This document shows positions 42,711 to 51,105 of a DNA stretch of 64,000 bases, in pieces. The first letter of the stretch is position 1, and each line of letters opens with the position of its first letter. The stretch covers positions 186,001-250,000 of the forward strand of contig NZ_JAMZCY010000003.1 of the NCBI RefSeq assembly GCF_024519285.1, in the 5' to 3' direction. This DNA comes from Cohnella sp. WQ 127256 (GTDB lineage Bacteria > Bacillota > Bacilli > Paenibacillales > Paenibacillaceae). The position numbers and the translations under genes are program-made. The notes beneath the pieces were generated by a model that was given only the letters and a program-made list of their open reading frames with translations, ran no database searches and had not been told where the DNA came from.

Positions 42711-45362
42711 ATGTTGAACGTTATAGATTTACGCTGTGAGTATAAGATCAACCCGATAGGTATTGATGTTAGGCACCCCCGCATAAGCTGGAAGCTAGAA
42801 TCCGACGAAAGAGCTGTCATGCAATCCGCTTATGAGATTGAGGTTGCTGAGGATGCAAGCTTTGAGAAGAACTTGTGGAGTTCGGGGAAGGTGATTTCCG
42901 ATCAGTCTGTTCATGTGGATTTAGAGGGGTTGAGCGTTGAATCTCGCAAACGCTACCACTATCGGGTCAGAAGCTGGAATCAGAACGGAGAAGGCTCATC
43001 GTGGTCGGAGCTAGCTTATTGGGAAATGGGGGTACTGGAAACAGAGGAATGGCTGGCGGAGTGGATCAGTGTGGCCTCTGTGGAAGGGAAGCCTGAGTCA
43101 GAACAATGCCCTTTGCTTCGGAAGGGTTTTACGGTTAAGGACGGAATGAAGCGGGCACGAATTTATGCATCTGCTTTAGGTCTCTATGAGCTTGAGCTTA
43201 ATGGTACTCGTGTGGGTGACAGCTATTTCACTCCGGGATGGACCAGCTATAAGCATAGACTGCAAGTACAAACCTATGACATTACAGATCAGATCGTCAG
43301 TGGAGCGAACGTCATTGGGGCTGTGCTAGGCAATGGATGGTACAAAGGTAATCTTGTCTGGGAAGGGAATCACAGCATATACGGCGATCGGCGGGCTCTG
43401 TTCCTGGAAATGCACATCGAATACGAAGATGGAACGGAAGATGTCGTCTTATCAGATGGAAGCTGGCGAACGGCGGGAAGTCCGATCTTAATGTCGGAGC
43501 TCTATCACGGTGAGACTTATGATGCTAGGTTGGAGTTGAATGGTTGGAGCACGATAGGATTCGATGATAATGGTTGGGATTCAGTGGAGATTATTCAACA
43601 GTCCAATGCGCCTCTAATTGCTCAAGAGAATGAGGCAGTCAAGAAAATAGAAGAGATACAACCGATAGCGATCATTAAGACACCTAAAGGTGAAACGGTG
43701 CTGGACTTCGGACAAAATATGGTCGGCTGGGTTCGCTTTTCAGTAAAAGGGGTGTCCGGAAGAGAGGTTGAGATTCATCATGCGGAAGTTCTCGATAAGG
43801 ATGGAAATTTCTATATCGATAATATGCGTTCCGCAAAGGTTACAATCCGTTATGTGATGAAGGGAGGGGAAGCGGAATGCTATGAACCTCGCTTCACCTT
43901 CCAAGGCTTCCAATATATTCGGTTGATCGGGTTCGACGAAGCGATTCGGTTAGAGGATTTTACGGGTATCGTTCTTCATTCGGATATGGCCTCAACAGGA
44001 CAATTTTCGTGCTCTGATCCGCTTATTAATCAGTTGCAGCATAATATTTTATGGGGACTGAAGGGGAACTTCCTAGACGTACCGACGGACTGTCCGCAAC
44101 GGGATGAACGTCTTGGCTGGACGGGCGATGCCCAGATGTTCATCCGAACAGCTGCGTATTTGAAAAACATTGCTCCTTTTTTCACCAAATGGAATCGTGA
44201 CCTAGCGGCAGATCAACGCGAGGATGGGGGAGTTCCATTCGTTGTTCCGCATGTGTTGGATAAGGAGGGGTATTCTTCTTCCGCTTGGGGTGACGCAGCC
44301 GTGATATGTCCGTGGACGATCTATGTTTGCTATGGGGATAAGCGCATATTGGAAGAGCAATATGAAAGTATGCAGGCTTGGGTGAATTATATCCGTAGCC
44401 AGGGGGACAACGAGTATTTGTGGAATACCGGCTTCCAATTCGGAGATTGGCTCGGACTCGATTCCAAGCCGGATTCGTATATTGGTGCAACTGACAAGGA
44501 TTACATCGCGACGGCTTTCTATGCGTATTCGACATCGTTGCTCCAGAAGACTGCATCGGTTCTTGGGAAAACAGAGGATGCCAACGAGTATGCAGAGCTA
44601 TACGAACGAATCGTCACTGCATTTACGGAGGAGTTTGTTACCCCGTCCGGCCGCTTGTCGGTTCCGACGCAGACAGCTCAAGTACTAGGGTTAACGTTCG
44701 GATTACTCGAAGGAAACGCGAAGAAGCGGGCAGCAGCGAAATTGATAGAGCTGCTGGAAGAGAGCAAGTATCACTTGACGACGGGATTTGTAGGAACGCC
44801 CTATTTGAATCTAGCACTAAGTGACAATGGCCATAATGATGCTGCGTATAAGCTTCTTTTCCAACAAGACTATCCATCTTGGTTGTACCCTGTCACGAAA
44901 GGTGCGACGACGATCTGGGAGCATTGGGATGGGATCAAGGAGGACGGTAGCTTCTGGAGTAAAGATATGAATTCCTTCAATCATTACGCTTATGGGGCGA
45001 TCGGCGATTGGCTATACCGTATTGTCGCTGGGATTGATACGGATGAACAGGGTGTAGGCTATAAACGAATAATGATCCGACCACAGCCCGGAGAAGGACT
45101 AACATGGGCAGAGGGTCGATTGGATTCTATGTATGGGGATATTCGCTCGTATTGGAAAAAAACAGATAACGGTGCGATGGAGCTGGAGGTTACCGTTCCT
45201 GTGAATACAACCGCGGAAATCCATCTTCCGGGAGCCGTGCTAGAATCCGTTAGAGAGAGTGGGGCTTCTCTCATTCAAATAGTAGGTATAAGCTCTGTTG
45301 AGCAAGGAGATAACGCAGTTGTGCTCGTCGTAGGATCTGGACAATATACGTTTAGCTGGTAA
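42711..45362 (+). CDS. Glycoside hydrolase family 78, alpha-L-rhamnosidase
   Basis: An 883-residue cytoplasmic (no signal peptide) enzyme with N-terminal beta domains, among them the rhamnosidase N domain (GMKRARIYASALGLYELELNGTRVGDSYFTPGWTSY), and an (alpha/alpha)6 catalytic domain. Signature CPQRDERLGWTGDAQMF at about 461-477 gives the acidic residues D465, E466 and D473, and the base Glu lies in TIWEHWDG near 737. It releases L-rhamnose from oligosaccharides imported from pectin rhamnogalacturonan, gums or flavonoid glycosides. ATG 42711; the ribosome site GAGAGGAG is about 13 bases off. First gene of a three-gene operon with an acetylesterase and a kinase-like gene. Confidence 0.95.
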   Translation: MLNVIDLRCEYKINPIGIDVRHPRISWKLESDERAVMQSAYEIEVAEDASFEKNLWSSGKVISDQSVHVDLEGLSVESRKRYHYRVRSWNQNGEGSSWSELAYWEMGVLETEEWLAEWISVASVEGKPESEQCPLLRKGFTVKDGMKRARIYASALGLYELELNGTRVGDSYFTPGWTSYKHRLQVQTYDITDQIVSGANVIGAVLGNGWYKGNLVWEGNHSIYGDRRALFLEMHIEYEDGTEDVVLSDGSWRTAGSPILMSELYHGETYDARLELNGWSTIGFDDNGWDSVEIIQQSNAPLIAQENEAVKKIEEIQPIAIIKTPKGETVLDFGQNMVGWVRFSVKGVSGREVEIHHAEVLDKDGNFYIDNMRSAKVTIRYVMKGGEAECYEPRFTFQGFQYIRLIGFDEAIRLEDFTGIVLHSDMASTGQFSCSDPLINQLQHNILWGLKGNFLDVPTDCPQRDERLGWTGDAQMFIRTAAYLKNIAPFFTKWNRDLAADQREDGGVPFVVPHVLDKEGYSSSAWGDAAVICPWTIYVCYGDKRILEEQYESMQAWVNYIRSQGDNEYLWNTGFQFGDWLGLDSKPDSYIGATDKDYIATAFYAYSTSLLQKTASVLGKTEDANEYAELYERIVTAFTEEFVTPSGRLSVPTQTAQVLGLTFGLLEGNAKKRAAAKLIELLEESKYHLTTGFVGTPYLNLALSDNGHNDAAYKLLFQQDYPSWLYPVTKGATTIWEHWDGIKEDGSFWSKDMNSFNHYAYGAIGDWLYRIVAGIDTDEQGVGYKRIMIRPQPGEGLTWAEGRLDSMYGDIRSYWKKTDNGAMELEVTVPVNTTAEIHLPGAVLESVRESGASLIQIVGISSVEQGDNAVVLVVGSGQYTFSW

Positions 45363-45441
45363 GTGTTTACGATTTAGTATAGACATGGGTGTTGTTTTGT
45401 GAGATATAAGAAGAACAAACCGTAAAGGCAGGTTCTTGCAT

Positions 45442-46950
45442 ATGAGTAGGATGCTCAAGGTTAATCAGATTTTCTCGGATCATATGGTTCTGCAAAGGGA
45501 TAGCGTAGTTCCCATCTGGGGGGAAGGTACCGAGGGTGAAACCGTTACGGTATCCTGTCAGGGGACGCACGTGCACTCAGTTGTTGCAGATGGAGATTGG
45601 AAGATTGAGCTTCCTGCCTTTGGAGCGGGAGGTCCTTATGAATTAACAGTCGAATCCGGTCAGGAATCGATTGTGTTTCAAGATGTACTGTTCGGAGATG
45701 TGTGGCTAGCTGGTGGTCAGTCTAACATGGAATGGCGATTGAAGCATTCTAAGGGAGGCGAGTTAGAAATCCCTTTGGCTGATCTTCCTAAAGTCCGTTT
45801 CTACAATGTGCCAAGAGTTGCTTATGAAGACGGACTTGAGCATCATGCAGCATGGGAAATATGCTCCCCGGAAACAGCGGGCGAATTTTCCGCGGTAGGT
45901 TATTATTACGCGAAGGAGCTAGAACACTCGCTTAATATCCCTATTGGAATCGTTGGCTGTAACTGGGGGGGAACATCGGCTTCCTGCTGGATTCCTGAGG
46001 AGGTACTTGTAGCGGATACAGAGCTCCGAGCTTATATCGATGATTATAAGATCAGCTTAAACAACTCAACTCTTGAAGCGCGTGTGATCGAACAGAAGCA
46101 ATATCAAGAGGTATTGGCTGAGTATAATCGTAAGGAATCTGCGGGCTTAAAGGGCGAGGAGTTAGGTAATTACCCTTGGCCCCCTCTAAATGAGCAAAGC
46201 TTCTACAGACCGACGGGGCTTTATGGAACAATGATTCGCAAAGCGGCTCCATACGGTGTGAAAGGGTTCATCTACTATCAAGGAGAAAGTGATGCGCATA
46301 AGCCAGCCCTTTACGATAAGCTGTTAGCTACTTTGATACGGACCTGGCGAGAAGATTGGGGGAGTCTGGAGCTGCCGTTCTTATTCGTACAGCTTCCAGG
46401 TTTCGCGCACGATGGCAAACCGGATGGAGAAGAGTGGCCGCTGTTAAGGGAATCACAATGGATCGTGACCGAAAGGGTAGCGAACACGGGAATGTCAGTC
46501 ATTCTGGACTGTGGTGAGAAGGACGATATTCATCCGCTGGATAAGAAGCCAGTAGGGGATCGATTGGCGCGAGTGGCTCTAAGTTCGGTATATGGGAGGC
46601 ACGATGTCGTTAGCTCCGGACCCGTATTCCGAGATATGACTGTAGAGGCTGGCAAAGTAAACCTGCGGTTTGATTGTTGTGAGGGTGGACTTGCAACCAG
46701 AGATGGGGACTTAATCGGCTTCCAGGTTGCAGGCGACGATAGTGATTTCGTTGCTGCGACAGCGAGTATTGAGGGGAACACAGTTTGGGTATGGAGTGAT
46801 ACCCTTCATAATCCCATCAACGTAAGATATGCATGGGCTAACTACCCCGAAGCGAATTTGGTGAATGGCTGTGGCTTACCCGCTGGTCCGTTCCGGACAG
46901 ATCGTATTGGACGAAAGGAGCATGTCCCTATCCATGGAAGGAGCTTATAA
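45442..46950 (+). CDS. Sialate O-acetylesterase-family (SASA) carbohydrate esterase
   Basis: A 502-residue SGNH-type esterase without signal peptide. N-terminal beta domain (IFSDHMVLQRDSVVPIWGEGTEGE), nucleophile Ser at about 93 in AGGQSNMEWRL, IGIVGCNWGGTSASCWIP (oxyanion Gly/Asn) and the D-x-H dyad near 362-364 (DDIHPLDK). The family removes O-acetyl groups from sialic acid or plant polysaccharides; beside a rhamnosidase, deacetylation of rhamnogalacturonan or xylan oligomers is more likely. ATG 45442 is used; a TTG two codons earlier exists. The end overlaps the kinase gene. Confidence 0.92.
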   Translation: MSRMLKVNQIFSDHMVLQRDSVVPIWGEGTEGETVTVSCQGTHVHSVVADGDWKIELPAFGAGGPYELTVESGQESIVFQDVLFGDVWLAGGQSNMEWRLKHSKGGELEIPLADLPKVRFYNVPRVAYEDGLEHHAAWEICSPETAGEFSAVGYYYAKELEHSLNIPIGIVGCNWGGTSASCWIPEEVLVADTELRAYIDDYKISLNNSTLEARVIEQKQYQEVLAEYNRKESAGLKGEELGNYPWPPLNEQSFYRPTGLYGTMIRKAAPYGVKGFIYYQGESDAHKPALYDKLLATLIRTWREDWGSLELPFLFVQLPGFAHDGKPDGEEWPLLRESQWIVTERVANTGMSVILDCGEKDDIHPLDKKPVGDRLARVALSSVYGRHDVVSSGPVFRDMTVEAGKVNLRFDCCEGGLATRDGDLIGFQVAGDDSDFVAATASIEGNTVWVWSDTLHNPINVRYAWANYPEANLVNGCGLPAGPFRTDRIGRKEHVPIHGRSL

Positions 46951-47893
46951 AACAAAACTAGACAAATACCAGCTTAATCAGGCTATTAAAGATGCATTAG
47001 GCTGTTCTATTCACTCTTATACCGAGCTCTCAGATGGCTGGGCGAATAGTGCGTATAAGGTCGAGCTAGAGGATGGAAGAAAGGTTGTTCTAAAGATTCG
47101 ACCCTCAGTGAACACGCAATTTATGCGCTGTGAGGTCGAGACAATGAAGACAGAGGTCCAGGCTATGCGGCAGCTGTCGTCGATTAAACAATTGCCGATC
47201 CCGCATATTATTGCATACGATCAATCCTTATCCCTTTTGCCTGCTGAGTATTTCATCATGGAGCACTTGGAAGGTACGCCATATAATCAAGTTAAAGATG
47301 ACTTGACTGAAGAGGCACGGGAAACGATTGAGCATGAGCTCGGTGAGCTTAATCGGTTGATCAATGATGTTAAAGGTGAGGGCTACGGTTTCTATACTCA
47401 ACCTACGGGTCAATCCTGGCGTGACTCCTTTCGTGGGATGATCTTAGGGGTTCTTGAGGATGGTAAAGATGCAGGGGTTTCGTTACCTATATCGTATTCC
47501 GAGTTGGAAGAGCTTATTGAACAGCGGCTGGATGTAATGAATGATGTCCAAGAGCCAAGACTACTTCACTGGGATCTATGGGATGGGAACTTCTTCGTGA
47601 AGGACGGTAAAATAACGGGAATTATCGATTTTGAGCGCGCAATTTGGGGAGATCCCTTAATGGAGCATTATTTCAGCCGCTTTAATCCTTCGGAGCCGTT
47701 TAGGCGCGGATACGGCTTGTTCCCGACAGAGCCCTCGCAAATTGCGCGAAGAAAGCTATACGATCTGTACCTCGACCTCATTCTATTTGTAGAGTGCGCT
47801 TATCGTAAATACGAGAATGAGGGACATGTGAATTGGGCATATGATAACCTCAAGCAAGGCTTGGAACGGTTTGTTAATGCTGCCGAGCACTAG
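46922..47893 (+). CDS. Aminoglycoside-phosphotransferase-like (APH/choline-kinase fold) kinase
   Basis: A 323-residue protein kinase-like enzyme. The Brenner motif HWDLWDGNFF at about 216-225 (H216, D218, N223) and the metal-binding IIDFERA at about 234-240 are intact; N-terminal AYKVELEDGRKVVLKIRP has the ATP-binding lysine. It could phosphorylate a sugar, amino alcohol or antibiotic. It overlaps the esterase gene by 29 bases, so it is co-translated in a rhamnosidase/esterase operon, favouring a sugar substrate over resistance. ATG 46922 is one base after GGAG and ATG 46934 thirteen, so the start is uncertain. Confidence 0.85.
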   Translation: MSLSMEGAYKTKLDKYQLNQAIKDALGCSIHSYTELSDGWANSAYKVELEDGRKVVLKIRPSVNTQFMRCEVETMKTEVQAMRQLSSIKQLPIPHIIAYDQSLSLLPAEYFIMEHLEGTPYNQVKDDLTEEARETIEHELGELNRLINDVKGEGYGFYTQPTGQSWRDSFRGMILGVLEDGKDAGVSLPISYSELEELIEQRLDVMNDVQEPRLLHWDLWDGNFFVKDGKITGIIDFERAIWGDPLMEHYFSRFNPSEPFRRGYGLFPTEPSQIARRKLYDLYLDLILFVECAYRKYENEGHVNWAYDNLKQGLERFVNAAEH

Positions 47894-47942
47894 TGGGGTT
47901 GGAGAGAACATTCCATCTTCATGAAACCTTCATCTAACATTC

Positions 47943-47988
47943 ATCATACCTTCATGCAGCTTTCGGGCATGAATGGTATGATTTTTTT
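47943..47988 (+). terminator. Terminator of the GH78-esterase-kinase operon
   Basis: ATCATACC-TTCATGC (47943-47957) pairs with GCATGAA and GGTATGAT (47967-47982) with one bulged T, followed by seven T in total. Confidence 0.85.
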
Positions 47989-48019
47989 ATACTAGAACAC
48001 GATGAGGAAGTGTATAAGC

Positions 48020-48946
48020 ATGCATAAAACAATTATTATCGGAACAGGGCCTGCAGGATTAACGGCAGCGATCTACTTAGCACGGGCGAACTTGAATCCA
48101 TTAGTGATCGAGGGACCTGAACCAGGTGGTCAATTGACGACAACAACTGAAGTGGAAAATTTCCCAGGATTCCCTGAGGGCATTATGGGACCTGAGCTTA
48201 TGGCGAACATGCGAAAGCAAGCAGAGCGATTCGGAGCTGAATTCCGTTCTGGCTGGGTTAATAGCGTAGATATGTCTAAGCGTCCGTTCACCTTGCAGGT
48301 GGAAGGCATGGGCGAATTGACGGCGGAAACACTTATTATTTCTACCGGAGCTTCTGCGAAGTATTTAGGTATCCCAGGAGAAAAAGATAACGTTGGACGC
48401 GGAGTAAGCACTTGTGCGACTTGCGACGGATTTTTCTTCCGCAACAAGAAAATTATCGTTGTTGGTGGCGGAGATTCTGCAATGGAAGAAGCTCATTTCT
48501 TAACGCGTTTTGCATCTGAGGTTGTATTGGTTAACCGTCGTAGCGAGCTTCGTGCATCGAAAATTATGCAGGACCGCGCACGTAGCAATCCTAAAATCAG
48601 CTGGAGCCTAAACCGTACTCCACTTGAGGTTGAAAGTGGACCGATGGGTGTTACAGGTCTGAAGGTTAAGAACAATGAAACCGGCTTGGAAGAGACGATT
48701 GCGACGGACGGTTTATTCATTGCAATCGGACATACGCCGAATACCCGTTTCTTGGACGGGCAATTGAATGCCGATGAAACCGGCTATTTGATTGTTAACC
48801 CAGGCTCCACAGAAACGAATATCCCAGGCGTTTTCGCTTGCGGCGATGTTCAAGATAACAAATACCGTCAAGCGATTAGCGCTGCAGGAACAGGATGTAT
48901 GGCTGCGCTCGATTGTGAGAGATTTTTAGAAAACGCTGAGCACTAA
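48020..48946 (+). CDS. trxB: Thioredoxin reductase
   Basis: A 308-residue low-molecular-weight thioredoxin reductase. FAD-binding IIIGTGPAGLTAAIYLAR at 5-22, redox-active C132-A-T-C135 followed by D (CATCDGFFF), NADPH-binding VVGGGDSAMEEAHFL and C-terminal GVFACGDVQDNKYRQAISAAGTGCMAAL. It transfers electrons from NADPH to thioredoxin. ATG 48020 with GAGGAAG nine bases upstream; the in-frame ATG 48002 lacks one. A single-gene unit between two terminators. Confidence 0.96.
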   Translation: MHKTIIIGTGPAGLTAAIYLARANLNPLVIEGPEPGGQLTTTTEVENFPGFPEGIMGPELMANMRKQAERFGAEFRSGWVNSVDMSKRPFTLQVEGMGELTAETLIISTGASAKYLGIPGEKDNVGRGVSTCATCDGFFFRNKKIIVVGGGDSAMEEAHFLTRFASEVVLVNRRSELRASKIMQDRARSNPKISWSLNRTPLEVESGPMGVTGLKVKNNETGLEETIATDGLFIAIGHTPNTRFLDGQLNADETGYLIVNPGSTETNIPGVFACGDVQDNKYRQAISAAGTGCMAALDCERFLENAEH

Positions 48947-49032
48947 GTCGAATGGAGAGTTAAAGCATTTGTTTGCTGTTGATTATACGGAAATATGTTA
49001 TCTTAGAAGCAATAAATGATTTTGAGCACACT

Positions 49033-49076
49033 CCGCTCGTTCTCCTTGTTAAAAGGGAGAGAGCGGCTTTTTTTTA
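49033..49076 (+). terminator. Terminator of trxB
   Basis: CCGCTC (49033-49038) pairs with GAGCGG (49061-49066), with inner TCTCC/GGAGA, then a run of T to 49076. Confidence 0.85.
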
Positions 49077-49111
49077 TGTTTGATAACATTAGGGCTGGCT
49101 TAGTTCACAGG

Positions 49112-49261
49112 AGTCGCAAGATCGCTGGGATAAGACCGCGTGGCGGACTTATCTAACCGAAAGTCGCAAAATTGCTGGGATAAGACCGCGTAGCGGACTT
49201 ATCTAACCGAAAGTCGCAAAATTGCTGGGGATAAGACCGCGTGGCGGACTTATCAAGGGAA
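49112..49261. repeat. Three tandem 50-bp intergenic hairpin repeats
   Basis: Units start at 49112, 49162 and 49212 with AGTCGCAA. Each contains ATAAG-A-CCG-cgtgg-CGG-A-CTTAT, an imperfect hairpin, then ATCTAACCGA. The family is shared with 27045-27094. The 48950-49375 gap also contains the trxB terminator and a short GATGC repeat (49329-49342), and nothing gene-like. Confidence 0.85.
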
Positions 49262-49375
49262 GAAGCAAAAATCCCCTTCGCTCAGAAAACTAATTTGTTT
49301 CCTGAGCGTTAGGGATAGCGTCAAAGCGATGCGATGCGATGCGAAACTAAACTAAGTGACATTTTCATTCAGCGC

Positions 49376-49552
49376 TTAGTGGTCGGGTTCCTCAACAATC
49401 GTGCAGGCTTCCTCTGCGATCTCGCACTCTTGCGCTAAAGCAGCTTGAAACTCGTCCTCATTATCTTCGGCGAGTTTGCTTCCAAATTGTCCGAGCTGGC
49501 TCGGGCTACTAGCGGGTCCGTCGTTGTCCGGTTTGTTATTTCTTCCAGCCAT
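49376..49552 (-). CDS. Small acidic protein of 58 residues, unknown function
   Basis: Begins MAGRNNKPDNDGPASSPSQL and ends EEACTIVEEPDH. The reading frame has a good ribosome site (GTGGGGGAG, four to five bases before ATG 49552), and the composition (Asn/Ser/Pro start, Gln/Glu/Ala body, two Cys) is low in hydrophobic residues. It follows another tiny gene by 20 bp. Size and composition recall small soluble spore proteins but no family was recognised. Confidence 0.6.
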   Translation of the reverse strand: MAGRNNKPDNDGPASSPSQLGQFGSKLAEDNEDEFQAALAQECEIAEEACTIVEEPDH

Positions 49553-49572
49553 TTTACTCCCCCACCTTTGGT

Positions 49573-49659
49573 TTAGTTTTTACTTGAATTGTTGTTGCCC
49601 TTCTTATCCGAAGTTTTCGTTCGCGTATTTTTGGTTGCATGACCTTGCTGCTTGGACAT
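49573..49659 (-). CDS. Very small basic protein of 28 residues
   Basis: Reads MSKQQGHATKNTRTKTSDKK then GNNNSSKN. AAGGAGGGG lies seven bases before ATG 49659, an excellent ribosome site for so short a frame. It is polar, Lys/Thr/Asn/Gln-rich, without hydrophobic residues, and directly precedes the 58-residue gene. It could be a minor spore protein; this is a guess from composition. The promoter upstream was not resolved. Confidence 0.55.
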   Translation of the reverse strand: MSKQQGHATKNTRTKTSDKKGNNNSSKN

Positions 49660-49800
49660 GATAAGCCCCTCCTTAATTAACGGATGGGTTTACTTTGCAC
49701 CCAATTTTATCGAATGATTCATGTGAAAAATAAAAAGTGGAAAAGAAGAACCATCCCCCAAGCTGGCAGCTTAGATGGATGGTCCTTCTATCGGTTCAGA

Positions 49801-50550
49801 TTAATCAGCGAGACGATACCCCACACCTCGTACGGTCGCAATATAACGTGGCTCCTTCGGGTCATCCTCCAATTTGCTTCGCAAGCTTCGGATGTGTACA
49901 TCGACCGCGTTGCTGCCTCCGAAGTATTGCTCTCCCCACACGCTATTCATGAGCTCTTGCCTGGATAAGACTTTCCCGTCCGCGACAATAATCGTTCTAA
50001 GAAGATCGTACTCCGTTTTGGTTAAGTCGACCTTCACACCATTGCGAGTGACGGCCATGCGATCGGGATCAATAATGATTTCCTTGAAAACATAATTACG
50101 CGATTCTTCGACAGGCACAGTATATTGTAAGGAGAGTTGTTGGATTTTCGCAATGACTTCCTCTATTGGCCCTGGCCAAGTGACTGATTCTTCTCCAAGC
50201 AAGGAAACGGATTCGGCATCATTGACAAGCGCAAGGACAGGTGATGATCCGTCACTAGGCCATGCAGCCGTGACAGCTTGAGGAAGCGGTGCTGTACGGT
50301 CAATGACGATAATATTTCCTTGTACCATGCTGAGAAGGGGGTCATCGGCATGATGAAGCAGAATAACGTCATAGCATTTCTCCGCAAGAACTGCGACGAG
50401 AGAACGAAGAGATGCGGGACGAGGGCTGATGATCAGTATCCGGTTTGTAATTTCGCAATAACCAAGCTCATTCATATCCATCGGCGAGATCAATCCTTCA
50501 TTGCTGACGGCTATTTCTTTTAATGGGCGGATTTCTTCGCGTTCTTGCAT
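49801..50550 (-). CDS. Winged-helix (OmpR/PhoB-type) regulator with degenerate receiver domain
   Basis: About 249 residues. The C-terminal 95 form a complete OmpR/PhoB DNA-binding domain (VDLTKTEYDLLRTIIVADGKVLSRQELMNSVWG, NAVDVHIRSLRSKLEDD, IATVRGVGYRL). The N-terminal part has the size of a receiver but the acidic pair is replaced by SPRPASL in RILIISPRPASLRSL, and the K-P switch reads TWPGP. A candidate Asp (VIDRTAP) remains, but Mg2+ binding and phosphorylation look impossible. No histidine kinase adjoins. ATG 50550 is ten bases after AAAGGAG. It overlaps the PerR-type gene by 31 bp, so it is co-expressed and perhaps linked to peroxide or metal status. Confidence 0.85.
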   Translation of the reverse strand: MQEREEIRPLKEIAVSNEGLISPMDMNELGYCEITNRILIISPRPASLRSLVAVLAEKCYDVILLHHADDPLLSMVQGNIIVIDRTAPLPQAVTAAWPSDGSSPVLALVNDAESVSLLGEESVTWPGPIEEVIAKIQQLSLQYTVPVEESRNYVFKEIIIDPDRMAVTRNGVKVDLTKTEYDLLRTIIVADGKVLSRQELMNSVWGEQYFGGSNAVDVHIRSLRSKLEDDPKEPRYIATVRGVGYRLAD

Positions 50551-50924
50551 TCTGCGCACACTCCTTTGAACAGAAACTGCTCCTCGGTAATCTCATATCC
50601 GGTTTGTTGGGCAATAGCAAGAAGCCATTCAGAAGGCGGTTGAACGCATACCTCATCGACTTTGCCGCAAGAAGTGCAGACGATGTGCTGATGATCATCT
50701 ATTCGAGCATCGTAACGACTAGCATCCCCTTCGAGCTTGAGCTCGTGAATCAGACCTTCTTCTGTTAAATATTTAAGTGTATTGTAAACCGTCGCATAAG
50801 CAAAGTTATGCCCGCCGGCTTTAAGCCTTTCGATAATGTCGGAGGCGGTAGGATGATCATCGGTGGCGGTAAGAATATCGTATATCGTTTTGCGTTGTAC
50901 GGTCATCGCACCCGCTTTTCTCAT
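50520..50924 (-). CDS. perR: Fur-family regulator, PerR-type
   Basis: A 134-residue Fur-family repressor. Winged helix (ASDIIERLKAGGHNFAYATVYNTLKYLTEEGLIHEL), two structural zinc CxxC pairs (CTSC, CAEC) and regulatory ligands matching PerR: H in DHPTAS, D in RYDAR, the DHQH pair, and D in KVDEV. PerR senses peroxide by Fe-catalysed oxidation of these histidines; Fur and Zur cannot be fully excluded. Three ATGs (50933, 50930, 50924) are in frame; AAGGA is nine bases before the third. A PerR-box-like palindrome lies just upstream. Confidence 0.88.
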   Translation of the reverse strand: MRKAGAMTVQRKTIYDILTATDDHPTASDIIERLKAGGHNFAYATVYNTLKYLTEEGLIHELKLEGDASRYDARIDDHQHIVCTSCGKVDEVCVQPPSEWLLAIAQQTGYEITEEQFLFKGVCAECKNAKKSAH

Positions 50925-50941
50925 CGCCATCATTCCTTAAA

Positions 50942-50956
50942 TTAGATTTAGTTTAA
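50942..50956. promoter_or_regulatory. PerR-box-like operator upstream of perR
   Basis: TTAGATTTAGTTTAA matches the consensus TTATAATNATTATAA at ten of fourteen defined positions. It lies 18 bp before the perR start, consistent with autorepression. Confidence 0.5.
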
Positions 50957-51105
50957 GTTTAACTGAGACTGGATGAGGTGTCAATTTATGAGCTTTAGGT
51001 AATGGGTGTCCCAGTTTCGGATGCACGATCAGGGATCACGTATTGATTCTAATTAAAGATAAGTTAGAATTATAATCAGCTGATAGATCAGGGGTGGATA
51101 CAAAA

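Noticed and set aside
49112..49261. Possible CRISPR array
   Set aside because: Units are directly tandem with no unique spacers and there are no cas genes.
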